Part shown: one piece after another, positions 1 through 7,556 of the stretch
Layout: every line of letters begins with the position of its first letter
Position numbering within the stretch: position 1 is the first letter of the stretch
Source of the DNA: JACQNR01 sp049515175
Lineage (GTDB): Bacteria > Acidobacteriota > Terriglobia > UBA7540
Reading direction: 5' to 3'
DNA length: 27,375 nucleotides
NCBI GenBank assembly: GCA_049515175.1
Contig: JBEKUI010000021.1
Span: 1 to 27,375, forward strand
Translations under genes and position numbers: made by a program
The notes under the pieces: model-generated
What the model was told of the DNA's origin: nothing
Seen by the model: only the letters and a program-made list of their open reading frames with translations
Database searches by the model: none

Positions 1-2
1 AG

Positions 3-632
3 CTCAAGTACGAGCTGCCTCTGAGCATTCACGAGTCGCGGGGCTCCTCCGGCCATGTTGCCGCAGGCCTCGGAAACTCTTTGCTCGGGGTTAAGTGGCG
101 CTTTTACTCGCACCATGCGAAAACAGCAGCGCCGGACCAAACGGGTAAGAGGGAGTCCAATTTTGCTGTGTCGATCTACCCCCAGCTCCTGTTGAACAAC
201 CCCACCCGCTCCGTACGCCGTGACATTGCGGAGCCGGGTCCCCAACTTCTCATTCCCTTGGAAGCAAACGCCAGAATCGGCCCCATCCGCATCTCCGGGG
301 AATTTGGATACTGGTTCACCAATAAAGATTTCCCGAACTCGTGGATACGAGGCGTAATCGTCGGTCACCAGTTTAAGAAGAAAACAGAACTCTACCTCGA
401 ACTCTACGATCAGGCTGCCACCAGAGCGACTGCCGATGAACCTAAAACCCGTGAATCAACACTCGGTATCGGCTTCCGCACTCCGCTTGTCAAAAATGGA
501 TCGGTCTGGTTCCTCGGGATGGTGGGCCGCAGCCTTGTACCCGTCACTCAGACCAATGGCCAGCCAAGTTGGATCGCCTCTGTGGGCCTCCAATTTGTGA
601 CAAGTCATAAGAGAAGACATAGCATTGATTAG
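3..632 (+). CDS. Partial outer-membrane beta-barrel protein, 3' part
   Basis: The reading frame is open from base 3 to the TAG at 630-632, so the gene begins outside the window and its start cannot be seen. The roughly 209 visible residues alternate polar and hydrophobic positions in short strands and end in a final strand with aromatics (SWIASVGLQFV), typical of an outer-membrane barrel. The segments GNSLLGVKWRF and TLGIGFRTPLVKNGSVWFLGMVGRS look like the transporter / MetA-like phenol-degradation barrels (an inference from overall feel, no catalytic motif exists). A TTG at 81 could be mistaken for a start, but the in-frame residues upstream (LPLSIHESRGSSGHVAAGLGN) continue the same barrel pattern. 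Substrate unknown. Confidence 0.7.
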   Translation, partial: LKYELPLSIHESRGSSGHVAAGLGNSLLGVKWRFYSHHAKTAAPDQTGKRESNFAVSIYPQLLLNNPTRSVRRDIAEPGPQLLIPLEANARIGPIRISGEFGYWFTNKDFPNSWIRGVIVGHQFKKKTELYLELYDQAATRATADEPKTRESTLGIGFRTPLVKNGSVWFLGMVGRSLVPVTQTNGQPSWIASVGLQFVTSHKRRHSID

Positions 633-680
633 AGTTTCATTCGCCGTCGCTGGCTGGCGCAGAGCGCAGCTCTGCGCTTC

Positions 681-693
681 AGCGTGCTATATT
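681..693 (+). promoter_or_regulatory. Extended -10 promoter-like element (TGCTATATT)
   Basis: TG at 685-686, one base, then TATATT at 688-693. No convincing -35 hexamer. Predicted transcription start is near 700, only a few bases before an ATG at 704. The 105-codon frame from that ATG runs into repeats and looks like no family I know, so the element may serve a gene remnant or nothing. Confidence 0.35.
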
Positions 694-864
694 AGCGCTG
701 GTCATGCCCACCCACATACGCCATTTTGCGCCGGAGCGGGTAGTGGGCTTTTCCCATCGACGAAAACCCACGGTCAGAAAGACACTGACCGTGCCTACCA
801 GCTACAACCATGTCGCGCTCGACCGGGAGACCTTCGCGGCTTGTCCGATTAGGATTGATTGCGC

Positions 865-1015
865 GGGTGGCGCAGACCCGTCAGCTGACGGGTTGCTTAA
901 TGTCTGCGATCCGCGAGGCATGAATTCCTTGAGAGGTTGGCGCAGCGCAGCAGCGGGGCATCGGCGAAAGGGTTGCCTGAATCGCAGACATCACAAAGCG
1001 GTGTCTGCGCCACCC
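865..1015. repeat. Composite palindromic repeat bounded by 13-bp inverted repeats
   Basis: GGGTGGCGCAGAC at 865-877 has its exact reverse complement at 1003-1015. Inside lie a perfect 18-bp palindrome, ACCCGTCAGCTGACGGGT (876-893), and a nested inverted pair TGTCTGCGAT (900-909) / ATCGCAGACA (981-990). A related left end recurs at 2141-2168 with 26 of 28 identical bases, and the reverse complement of its first 12 bases occurs at 1091-1102. This looks like a non-coding dispersed palindromic element. No transposase is nearby. Confidence 0.65.
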
Positions 1016-1020
1016 CCGTG

Positions 1021-1056
1021 ATTGTCATTCTGAGCGCCGCGAAGAATCCCGGCAGT
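1021..1056. repeat. GTCATTCTGAGC..GAAGAATCCC palindromic repeat
   Basis: ATTCT (1027-1031) and AGAAT (1043-1047) flank GAGCGCCGCGA, giving a small imperfect palindrome. I remember this sentence-like repeat as frequent between genes in acidobacterial assemblies, but could not check. The whole 633-1133 stretch otherwise shows no gene I can support. Confidence 0.5.
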
Positions 1057-1133
1057 TTGAGCCTTTGCACACATCGCAAATAGCGCGATGTATGCGCCAC
1101 CCTGCGTCATGCTCCTCAAAAATCAGAACGGGC

Positions 1134-1823
1134 TTACTTTATTCTGCGCAGATATCGGTTGCCATAGGAGTTGCCCAAACGTTCTTCCCAACTCGTGTCC
1201 TGAACATAATTGCGGTTTTCCGATATGAACTCCCGGGCGGCCTCACCCGGACCAAATTCTCCTTCCCACCACCACGTGCGTCTTCCGGTAGTAGCGTCTT
1301 CAACGATAAAATAGCTACCTACGGACACCAAGTCTGCGTACAACCGTAATTCGCTAAGCACATCCGCCTTGTAATGGCTTGCATCAAGATCAACGAGTAC
1401 GACAGCATCGTGAGAAACCATCCCTCGAATTTGAGCAGCAACCACCGGAGAAGTTGACGAACCTGTCAGATAAGTTATGCGCGGGTGAAGGGGCTTCGGT
1501 GTCCAGTCGGTAATATCTATAGAGATAACGTCCCCGCGTGCTTCCAAATCCAACAACGAAGCGAAAAACAGCGTTCCGCCACCTTTGTAGGTACCTGTCT
1601 CCAAAATGATGTCAGGCTTAACTTGGTGGACGACCTCTTGGAGGGCCATTAGCAGGCCTGGCGTCTTCCATACTGGGGTCCCAAGCCAGCGGGGGAGTTC
1701 CGGGTCGGGGCTGACAAACCCGATCCGCAGACGGGCAGCCACGCCGATGGCGCTTGCTGCTAGGACAATCATCACTGAAACGGTCAGTAAATCGTCAAAT
1801 GGTCGGGAGGGCCTGTTAGACAT
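1134..1823 (-). CDS. CmcI-like (cephalosporin hydroxylase family) protein with N-terminal TM anchor
   Basis: A 229-residue protein of the CmcI / cephalosporin hydroxylase family, a Rossmann SAM-dependent-methyltransferase fold whose members hydroxylate or methylate varied small molecules or sugars. Visible family features are ETGTYKGGG (residues 75-83, SAM-loop glycines), SIDI (101-104, acidic end of beta2), a DLDASHYK segment (145-152) and FIVED (172-176). Residues 11-33 form a hydrophobic helix, which most soluble members lack, so this one is probably membrane-anchored. The frame stays open back to 1931, but I chose the ATG at 1823 because GGAGG sits 7 bases upstream in the CTGGAGGTTAAAATG context and the fold begins after it. 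It stands alone between repeat-rich spacers, so no pathway partner is visible and the substrate is unknown. Confidence 0.8.
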   Translation of the reverse strand: MSNRPSRPFDDLLTVSVMIVLAASAIGVAARLRIGFVSPDPELPRWLGTPVWKTPGLLMALQEVVHQVKPDIILETGTYKGGGTLFFASLLDLEARGDVISIDITDWTPKPLHPRITYLTGSSTSPVVAAQIRGMVSHDAVVLVDLDASHYKADVLSELRLYADLVSVGSYFIVEDATTGRRTWWWEGEFGPGEAAREFISENRNYVQDTSWEERLGNSYGNRYLRRIK

Positions 1824-2090
1824 TTTAACCTCCAGAGTTCGGCTGATGGAACGGGCATATTCAATGATTGTTGAGAGCGCTCGCCACACGAAGACCTTGA
1901 TGCCTTGGTTTCGTGACTTCAACATGCCCACGGCACATCGCCCGCGCGCGAGTGTTTGATTCCGACCGCTTTCCCCCTTCGCTCACACTGCAGAGCGCCC
2001 ACAGTATGCACCACTCGCCAGGGTAAGACAAATGCCACCGTTCATTCGCGGTTTGCATAGACCGTGGGTTCTTGAACGCAATGAAGCTGG

Positions 2091-2120
2091 TAGCGCAGAC
2101 CTCGTTCTTGAGGTCTGCGG
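2091..2120 (+). repeat. TAGCG-type hairpin repeat
   Basis: Ten-base arms CGCAGACCTC (2094-2103) and GAGGTCTGCG (2110-2119) enclose GTTCTT, preceded by TAG. Same layout as hairpins near 20483, 21154, 24013 and 26804: a TAG(CG) lead, a GC arm, a T-rich loop and the returning arm. Confidence 0.55.
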
Positions 2121-2140
2121 CTCTTACTTGAACGAACGGT

Positions 2141-2168
2141 GGGTGGCGCATACCCGTCAGCTGAGGGG
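2141..2168. repeat. Second copy of the GGGTGGCGCA..CGTCAGCTGA repeat end
   Basis: Matches 865-892 at 26 of 28 positions. The second half of the palindrome is altered (GAGGGG for GACGGG), so the hairpin is weakened here. It lies in the 1824-2851 spacer, in which I find no supportable gene. Confidence 0.5.
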
Positions 2169-2289
2169 CGTTCTGCCGCATGTGTGCGGACCACTGGATT
2201 CCTGGCGCGCGGCGGGGGCCGTGTACCATCGAGATAACGGCCGCTGCGAGTTACCGTAACGCCAGCACTCCCGTATACGACTACCCGAC

Positions 2290-2640
2290 GGGGGATGCAA
2301 GGGGGAAAAGCAGGTGTCAGGTGTCGGGTGTCAGGTGCCGGGAGAACAGTGACGAGTGACGGGGTGGGGGAAACGATGAGCGCGGAACGATGAATGATGA
2401 ACGGGGAAAGGGAAGGGGAACGATGAACGATGAACGGGGAAAGCAAAGTGAACGATGAACGCTGAAGGATGAAGGAGTAAGAATTGGGATTTGGGTGTTG
2501 GGGACTGGGTGTTAGGGGAAGACCGAGGCGGGGGAAACGATGAGCGCGGAACGATGAATGGGGAAAGCGAAGTGAACGCTGACCTGGAGAGCCTGATGGC
2601 TGAGAGCTGACGGCTAAGAGCTGATGGCATGGGCAGCTGA
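2290..2640. repeat. Degenerate low-complexity tandem-word tract
   Basis: About 350 bases built from imperfect repeats of a few words: GGTGTCGGGTGTCAGG near 2312-2340, then GAACGATGAACGATGAACGG and variants, then GGGATTTGGGTGTTGGGG, then AGCTGACGGCTAAGAGCTGATGGC. A 31-base segment at 2366-2396 recurs exactly at 2530-2560, and GGGAAAGCAAAGTGAACG (2436-2453) recurs with one change at 2561-2578. Frames through it are repetitive artefacts, not proteins. A related tract in the opposite orientation lies at 19535-19700. Confidence 0.8.
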
Positions 2641-2665
2641 CCTACCGACCGGCCGGTAGCTGCCC
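2631..2665 (+). repeat. Strong two-part hairpin
   Basis: GGGCAG (2631-2636) pairs with CTGCCC (2660-2665) and CTACCG (2642-2647) with CGGTAG (2654-2659) around a six-base loop, with a five-base bulge. No T run follows, so a Rho-independent terminator is unlikely. It ends the low-complexity tract upstream of the kinase. Confidence 0.5.
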
Positions 2666-2812
2666 GCACCAATTTCAAGGGGCGGTCCACATCGCATTTC
2701 TGCGAAAACGAGCTATCACGGAATTCAGCACGTGCGCGCTGCGGCACGCGCACTCTCCGCAAACTTGAAACTTCGCGCCGCGAGTCACCAATCTCGAATC
2801 CCAATTCTCTTG

Positions 2813-2821
2813 TGCTATACT
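2813..2821 (+). promoter_or_regulatory. Extended -10 promoter of the kinase gene (TGCTATACT)
   Basis: TG at 2813-2814, one base, then TATACT at 2816-2821. The region 17 bases upstream (CTCGAA) is not a good -35, as allowed for an extended -10. A start near 2828 gives a leader of about 24 bases to the ATG at 2852, which supports that start. A GTGCGCG (2732-2738) / CGCGCAC (2747-2753) dyad lies upstream and could be an operator. Confidence 0.6.
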
Positions 2822-2851
2822 GCGCGCGATAAAGGTCCGGCGCGGAAACGC

Positions 2852-4663
2852 ATGAAAAGCTGTCCTAGCTGTCAAGGAGCTTACCCCACAAATTTCGCGG
2901 TCTGCCCGCAAGACGGCACGCAGCTGGTAGAGGTCGGCGCATGGTCGCCCGGCGCGGTGATTCGCGGCAAGTACCGCATCCTGGATAAGATTGGTCAGGG
3001 CGGGATGGGCTCCGTCTACAAGGCCCTGCACGTCACCTTCGATGAGCTCCGGGCGATCAAGGTCATCAGCCCCGAACTCATCAATGACCAGCTCTTTGTC
3101 AAGCGCTTTAAGCACGAAGCGGTCATCACCCGCAAATTGCAGCACCCCAACGCCGTGCGCGTGGACGACATCGACGAGGCCGAGGACGGCCGTCCATTCA
3201 TCGTCATGGAGTTCATCGAGGGTGAAAGCCTGCGCAAGCTGATCCAGGATCAGGGCGCCATGCCCGTTCCGCGCGTCTGCTCCATCATCAAGCAGACCGC
3301 CGCCGCGCTCGATGCGGCACACCGGTTGGGCATGATCCATCGCGACATCAAACCGGACAACATTGTGCTCATTCAATCTCCGGAGGGTGAGCAAGCCAAG
3401 GTACTTGACTTCGGGATCGCCAAGCTTAAGGAGGGCCGGCGGGGCGCGGTCGCCGGGATGACACTGACGGGCACCGGCATTGTGATTGGCACACCGCAGT
3501 ACATGTCGCCCGAGCAGGCGATGGGGAAACGAGGCGAGGAACTGGACGGTCGCTCCGACCTCTATTCGCTGGGCATCGTCATGTACCAGATGCTCACTGG
3601 AGATCTGCCGTTCAAGGCCGACACGACAATGGAGATGCTGCTGGCGCACCTCCAGCAGCAGGCTCCCAATGTGCGCGCTGTCCGACCGGAACTGCGGATT
3701 CCCAATTCCATCGCCAACGTGGTGGTGAGGCTGCTCGAGAAGAAGCCCGAGAACAGGCCGTCGAACGCCCAGGCTCTGATTGAAGAAATCGAACGAGCTG
3801 AGGCGAATGGCGGAGATCCGGGCGCTACCCAGGTTGTGTCTCCGGGGTCTTTCTATGACCAGCCGATCAACGCCTCCCCGCCCGCGGCTTCGCCCTCGCG
3901 GCAGGCACCCAGGTCCGGCCGGGCAGCTACGCCCCCCTCTACCTCTGCGCCTGAGCCTCGGCGAGCCCCCGAGCCTGCCACGCCGATGCCGTCAAGACGG
4001 GCTCCGGCGCCGCGCCCGGCGGATCCTGCCCCAGCGCCCGTGCCGGTGGTTCGCCCGAGGAAGACTACGCAGTGGGGGATCTGGGTGGCGCTGGGCATTC
4101 TAGTTGTTGGGTTGGGGGGCGGAGCTTGGTATTTCACCGACCGAAGGCCCGCCGAACAGCCTCCACCGCAGAACCCGCATACTCGGCCGCAGTCCGCACC
4201 CACTCAGAGTCAAGCTCCCGCCGCGGGAACCTCGGTGGCTCCAACCCAGCCAGTGGAGACGCAGCCCGCCACAAAGACACAGGCGGAGCCTTCCAGTCCG
4301 TCGCCTGCCGACCTTGAAAGCGCTCCTGCGGGACAGACCCATTCGCCCGCCAAATCCGCCGTTTCTAAAGGCAGCGTCAAGAAGACTGTGCCCGCATTTG
4401 TCCAACCGCCTTCTCACTCCATCCAGGGTGAACCCGCCGCGGCTCGCGCGCCCGAGGCCGCCCGGTCTGCCCCTCCGGTTGACACCAAGAAGGTCAAAGC
4501 CGCCATTTCGATGGGCGAGTTCTATTTTGACCATGGTGACTACGAAAAAGCGATCGATGAATTCGAACAGGGGCTCGCGCTCGACCCTGCCAATATGGAC
4601 CTCAAAAGCAGGATTGCTAAGGCGAAAAGGGCCAAAGCCGCGGAAGAGCAACTCAATCGCTAG
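2852..4663 (+). CDS. Zinc-ribbon transmembrane Ser/Thr protein kinase with C-terminal TPR-like region
   Basis: A 603-residue PknB-type kinase. Order of parts: CPSC..CPQDG zinc-ribbon-like N-terminus (4-22); kinase domain about 41-313 with glycine loop IGQGGMGSVY (48-57), Lys70, HRDIKPDN (163-170), DFG (187-189), GTPQYMSPE (213-221) and SDLYSLGIVMYQML; a Pro/Ala-rich linker; one transmembrane helix (about 408-428); a Pro/Ala-rich extracytoplasmic stretch; and a final EFYFDHGDYEKAIDEFEQ helical pair like one TPR. Catalytic residues are complete, so it should be active, with its kinase domain in the cytoplasm and TPR tail in the periplasm. The frame is open back to 2732, but ATG 2852 follows the -10 element and begins exactly at the zinc ribbon. 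The two PEGA genes downstream are plausible functional partners. Confidence 0.93.
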   Translation: MKSCPSCQGAYPTNFAVCPQDGTQLVEVGAWSPGAVIRGKYRILDKIGQGGMGSVYKALHVTFDELRAIKVISPELINDQLFVKRFKHEAVITRKLQHPNAVRVDDIDEAEDGRPFIVMEFIEGESLRKLIQDQGAMPVPRVCSIIKQTAAALDAAHRLGMIHRDIKPDNIVLIQSPEGEQAKVLDFGIAKLKEGRRGAVAGMTLTGTGIVIGTPQYMSPEQAMGKRGEELDGRSDLYSLGIVMYQMLTGDLPFKADTTMEMLLAHLQQQAPNVRAVRPELRIPNSIANVVVRLLEKKPENRPSNAQALIEEIERAEANGGDPGATQVVSPGSFYDQPINASPPAASPSRQAPRSGRAATPPSTSAPEPRRAPEPATPMPSRRAPAPRPADPAPAPVPVVRPRKTTQWGIWVALGILVVGLGGGAWYFTDRRPAEQPPPQNPHTRPQSAPTQSQAPAAGTSVAPTQPVETQPATKTQAEPSSPSPADLESAPAGQTHSPAKSAVSKGSVKKTVPAFVQPPSHSIQGEPAAARAPEAARSAPPVDTKKVKAAISMGEFYFDHGDYEKAIDEFEQGLALDPANMDLKSRIAKAKRAKAAEEQLNR

Positions 4664-4728
4664 CCGATTCGATCCACTAAATCTATTTGAATTCTCCGGC
4701 GGGGGGCCTAGGTCATCGTAGGCTTGGC

Positions 4729-4757
4729 TTGACGACTGACGCAGTGCGGTCTATAAA
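4729..4757 (+). promoter_or_regulatory. Sigma70-type promoter of the first PEGA gene
   Basis: TTGACG (4729-4734), 17-base spacer, TATAAA (4752-4757). Predicted start near 4764 leaves a leader of about 26 bases containing AGGGCAGGGG before the ATG at 4790. It shows that the PEGA gene is transcribed separately from the kinase. It is the best -35/-10 pair in the window. Confidence 0.7.
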
Positions 4758-4789
4758 TGGCTTGAGGCCATCTCAGGGCAGGGGAATCC

Positions 4790-5845
4790 ATGATCTTGCG
4801 CAAACGTCAAGCTATCCTCACGCTTCTTCTTGCTTCCCTGCTTGTCAGTATCGCATTTAGTTTCGCGCAGAAGCCCCGGAAGACGATGACTAAGACCGAA
4901 GTTATCGAGCTTCTGCAGAACGGTGTTTCTTCGACGCGGGTGGAAGAATTGGTTCGTGCGTATGGGATCGCCTTTGAGGTGACCCCCGAAGTCGTGACGG
5001 AGTTGCGCGATGCTGGCGCCCGAGAAGACCTCATCAAGGCGTTGCGCGAAATCGCTCCCAAGCCGGAGGCTCAAGCACCTGCCAGTAAACCCGAAAGCGC
5101 TCCAGCTTCGCCGCCGTCATCCTCCACTCTCGCGCCAGCCCCGGCTCCTCCAGTTCTCATGATTGAGACGACGCCGCCAGGTGCGGAGGTCTATATCGAT
5201 GAGGAGCGAGCGGGGAAGACAAGTCCGGAAGGTAAACTCAAGGTCTCCACGCTCAGCGCCGGCTCGCATAGCGTCCGCGTGTCTTCCTCCGGCTACGACG
5301 ATTTCAGCCGGAGCGTGGACTTGGCTGGCGGTCAGTCAACTGTGCTCGCCGTAACCCTCGTGGCGACGAAACCGGCAGCGGTGGAACCAGCCGCGACTGC
5401 GCCACAACCTGCCAGCAAGCCGGCGAGCGGCGCGAGTCCTCCAGAGAACCAATCACCTCCCGATTTCTACAAAGCGATGATGGGTGCCGTCACCGGCCAG
5501 ACGGGCGAAGGCCAGAGTGATCCCAACGTCAAACGCTTCTACGTGATGCACCAGCACGGCGGAGGTGGTCGACGTGCCCTCGGTTATGGCGGCGGCATGT
5601 GCGCCGGTTGGTTGATCATTGGTAACGGCCATATCCAATTCAGCACCAACAACGAAGACCACGCCTTTGATGCCTTAACCAGTGAGATTTCGGATCTACA
5701 GCTGAAGAGCAACCATATTCATTTCAATGTCAAAGGCAAGAACTATCATTTGATGACCCAGGAGATGGGGATGTTTGGCGGCGATGCTCAAGGCCCCGGC
5801 TCCTTGCGCAAAGCCTTCGAAGCCGCCGGTGTCAAGGCCAAATAG
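4790..5845 (+). CDS. Secreted PEGA-domain protein with conserved C-terminal HxHG domain
   Basis: 351 residues. A signal peptide (basic MILRKR, hydrophobic core to about residue 26, SFA-Q) sends it across the inner membrane. Residues 33-90 form a small helical module (TKTEVIELLQNGV..LRDAGAREDLIKALR). After a Pro/Ala linker, residues 122-192 are a PEGA domain (VLMIETTPPGAEVYIDEERAG..GSHSVRVSSSGYDDFS), a beta-rich fold of cell-surface proteins. The C-terminus (about 249-325) carries HQHGGGGR (254-261) and MCAGWLIIG (270-278), then a beta-rich stretch. I do not recognise this last domain. The next gene has the same helical, PEGA and C-terminal modules. No enzyme motif is seen; a sensor or scaffold role linked to the upstream kinase is an inference. 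Confidence 0.85.
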   Translation: MILRKRQAILTLLLASLLVSIAFSFAQKPRKTMTKTEVIELLQNGVSSTRVEELVRAYGIAFEVTPEVVTELRDAGAREDLIKALREIAPKPEAQAPASKPESAPASPPSSSTLAPAPAPPVLMIETTPPGAEVYIDEERAGKTSPEGKLKVSTLSAGSHSVRVSSSGYDDFSRSVDLAGGQSTVLAVTLVATKPAAVEPAATAPQPASKPASGASPPENQSPPDFYKAMMGAVTGQTGEGQSDPNVKRFYVMHQHGGGGRRALGYGGGMCAGWLIIGNGHIQFSTNNEDHAFDALTSEISDLQLKSNHIHFNVKGKNYHLMTQEMGMFGGDAQGPGSLRKAFEAAGVKAK

Positions 5846-5959
5846 CAAATCAAGACGGCGATTGCACGAGTCCCTACGGTTTGTTTTATGTGCCCGTCCC
5901 GCCGAACAACCGAGCGTATTGCCTCGGTGTACTATTCGAGAAGTTTTTCTTACATCCCC

Positions 5960-7351
5960 ATGGCCTTGAAAGCAGGTCAGTGTGCGGATAAACTCTGCTC
6001 TGTGCCAATCGGTGACGGTGCGGTGACCCGCCACGGCCCATTTCGTAGACTGCCTTCCGGAGCGTGCGTGATTGCTCTCGCCGCCCTTCTCTGCACAGCC
6101 TTGGGAGTGCGGGCTCTCGCAATCCCTACACCCGGGAAGGCCATGAGCAAGAACGAAGTGATCGGCCTTCTCGAAAGCGGCGTGGATTCCGCCAAGGTGG
6201 CGGAGGCGGCGCGCGAGTATGGGATTTCTTTCAGTGTGACAGCGGAGGCCGAGAGTCAATTACGCGACGCGGGCGCAACGGATGAGCTGATCAAAGCGCT
6301 ACGCGCTCTCGCTCCCAAAACACCTGTTCCGCCGGCAAAGCCTTCACCGCCGCCGCCCGCCGCCTCCCCGGAGTTGTTGGTGGAAGTGACACCGGGCGGC
6401 GCGGAGGTTTACGTTGACGACGAGCCCATGGGGACGACGAGCCAGGCGGGGCGGTTGAAGCTGACCCAGCTCCAGCCCGGGCAGCACATCGTTCGTGTGT
6501 CCCTGGCGGGTTATCGGGACCACGAGGAAAGCGTGGAATTGACCGCTGGCCAGACCTCCCAGATGGCAGCCACGCTAGAGCAGGCACCCCCCCCTGCTGC
6601 CGCCGGTTCGCAGGCTGGCGCTTTGTCGTCAGCCACGCCTCCGGTCGCTGCGAGCTCCTCTACCGAGCCTGGAGTTCTGGGTACCCTGGTTGCTTCGCAG
6701 ACTCCGCCAGGCTGGCGCGGTGCGTACATCAAAGATGTAGTCCCCGGCGACCCGGCGGAAAAGGCGGGGCTCCGCAGCGGCCAAGCCATCCAAAGTGTGA
6801 ACGGGCAGCCCATCAACTCCCCTCAGGAATTGCGGGACACCTTGGCGCGGTTTCAAGCCGGTGACGTCATTCAGATCGGTTACACCGACGGCAGGGCGCA
6901 ATACGTGACTCAAGCCCGACTGGCAAGGCGGTCCAGCGCCGCTTTGCCTTCGCAGCCCACTTCTACGGCGGCAGCGGGACTGCCCGGCGGCCTCAGCTCG
7001 CCGGGCGTCAATCCTGCTGGCCCGCCGGCGCAGTCGGGAATGCCGGCCGCGACTTTTGCGGTCGCCCACGACCATGGCTCCGGGGGGAGGGACTATTGCC
7101 AGGGCGTGATCACCGTGGGCGGTGGTATGGTCACGTACCGCAGTGCAAACGGTGTCCATTCCTTCGATTTCCCCTTGAAGGAGATCAAGGAAGCCAGGAA
7201 GAATTCGGTCTATCTGGTGGCGCACGGCGCCTTTCACATTCGACTTCAACAGGGGACGAACTACAACTTCGTGGTCCTGAACGCCGCCGGGCAGCATCAG
7301 CCTCCTGATCCGCTCCTCAGCGTCATCGCCCAGGCAATGGGGGAAAACTGA
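5960..7351 (+). CDS. PEGA-PDZ secreted protein, paralog of the preceding gene
   Basis: From ATG 5960 the protein has 463 residues. Order: hydrophobic export helix (about 36-54), helical module MSKNEVIGLLESGV..LRDAGATDELIKALR (62-116), PEGA (about 139-207, VEVTPGGAEVYVDDEPMG), PDZ (about 240-322, AYIKDVVPGDPAEKAGLRSGQAIQSVNGQPI), then the C-terminal domain with HDHGSGGRDYCQG (370-382) and FHIRLQQGTNYNF. It copies the previous protein's plan with a PDZ inserted. The start is uncertain: ATG 5888, ATG 5960, GTG 6023 and GTG 6068 are all in frame. None has a strong ribosome site, though CCGGAG precedes 6068. GTG 6023 would give the most classical signal peptide (VTRHGPFRRLPSGAC then the hydrophobic core). 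Function unknown; the PDZ suggests it binds peptides or protein tails in the periplasm. Confidence 0.82.
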   Translation: MALKAGQCADKLCSVPIGDGAVTRHGPFRRLPSGACVIALAALLCTALGVRALAIPTPGKAMSKNEVIGLLESGVDSAKVAEAAREYGISFSVTAEAESQLRDAGATDELIKALRALAPKTPVPPAKPSPPPPAASPELLVEVTPGGAEVYVDDEPMGTTSQAGRLKLTQLQPGQHIVRVSLAGYRDHEESVELTAGQTSQMAATLEQAPPPAAAGSQAGALSSATPPVAASSSTEPGVLGTLVASQTPPGWRGAYIKDVVPGDPAEKAGLRSGQAIQSVNGQPINSPQELRDTLARFQAGDVIQIGYTDGRAQYVTQARLARRSSAALPSQPTSTAAAGLPGGLSSPGVNPAGPPAQSGMPAATFAVAHDHGSGGRDYCQGVITVGGGMVTYRSANGVHSFDFPLKEIKEARKNSVYLVAHGAFHIRLQQGTNYNFVVLNAAGQHQPPDPLLSVIAQAMGEN

Positions 7352-7556
7352 TTTCCATTCCCGCCGGGAATTCTGGCGAGCAAGCAGAACTCCTCGAGCT
7401 GCTTTCCACGTCGCCGTCTTGACTCACGTTGGGGGCACGGCCATACTGAGTTTTGCAGGACAGGGGCGGCATGCGATCTTCCTCGAGTTTTTTGGCTCGC
7501 TCCCATGTTGGATCTCTGCCTGGCAGACCGCGCCTGTGGTTGACACTGCCTCCAGC

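Noticed and set aside
704..1021. 105-codon plus-strand frame after an extended -10 element
   Set aside because: Start context is attractive (near-leaderless), but the frame runs through the palindromic repeat and its residues match no family; kept only as a promoter note.
2290..2640. CRISPR array
   Set aside because: Repeats are short, degenerate and directly abutting, without constant repeats and unique spacers, and no cas genes are present.
2042..2804. Overlapping minus-strand frames rich in HRSSF and PFIVHRS repeats
   Set aside because: The peptide repeats are read-outs of the low-complexity DNA tract, not a protein.
2675..3649. 324-codon minus-strand frame opposite the kinase
   Set aside because: It is the complement of strongly conserved kinase motifs; composition is His/Asp-rich as expected for an antisense shadow in GC-rich DNA.
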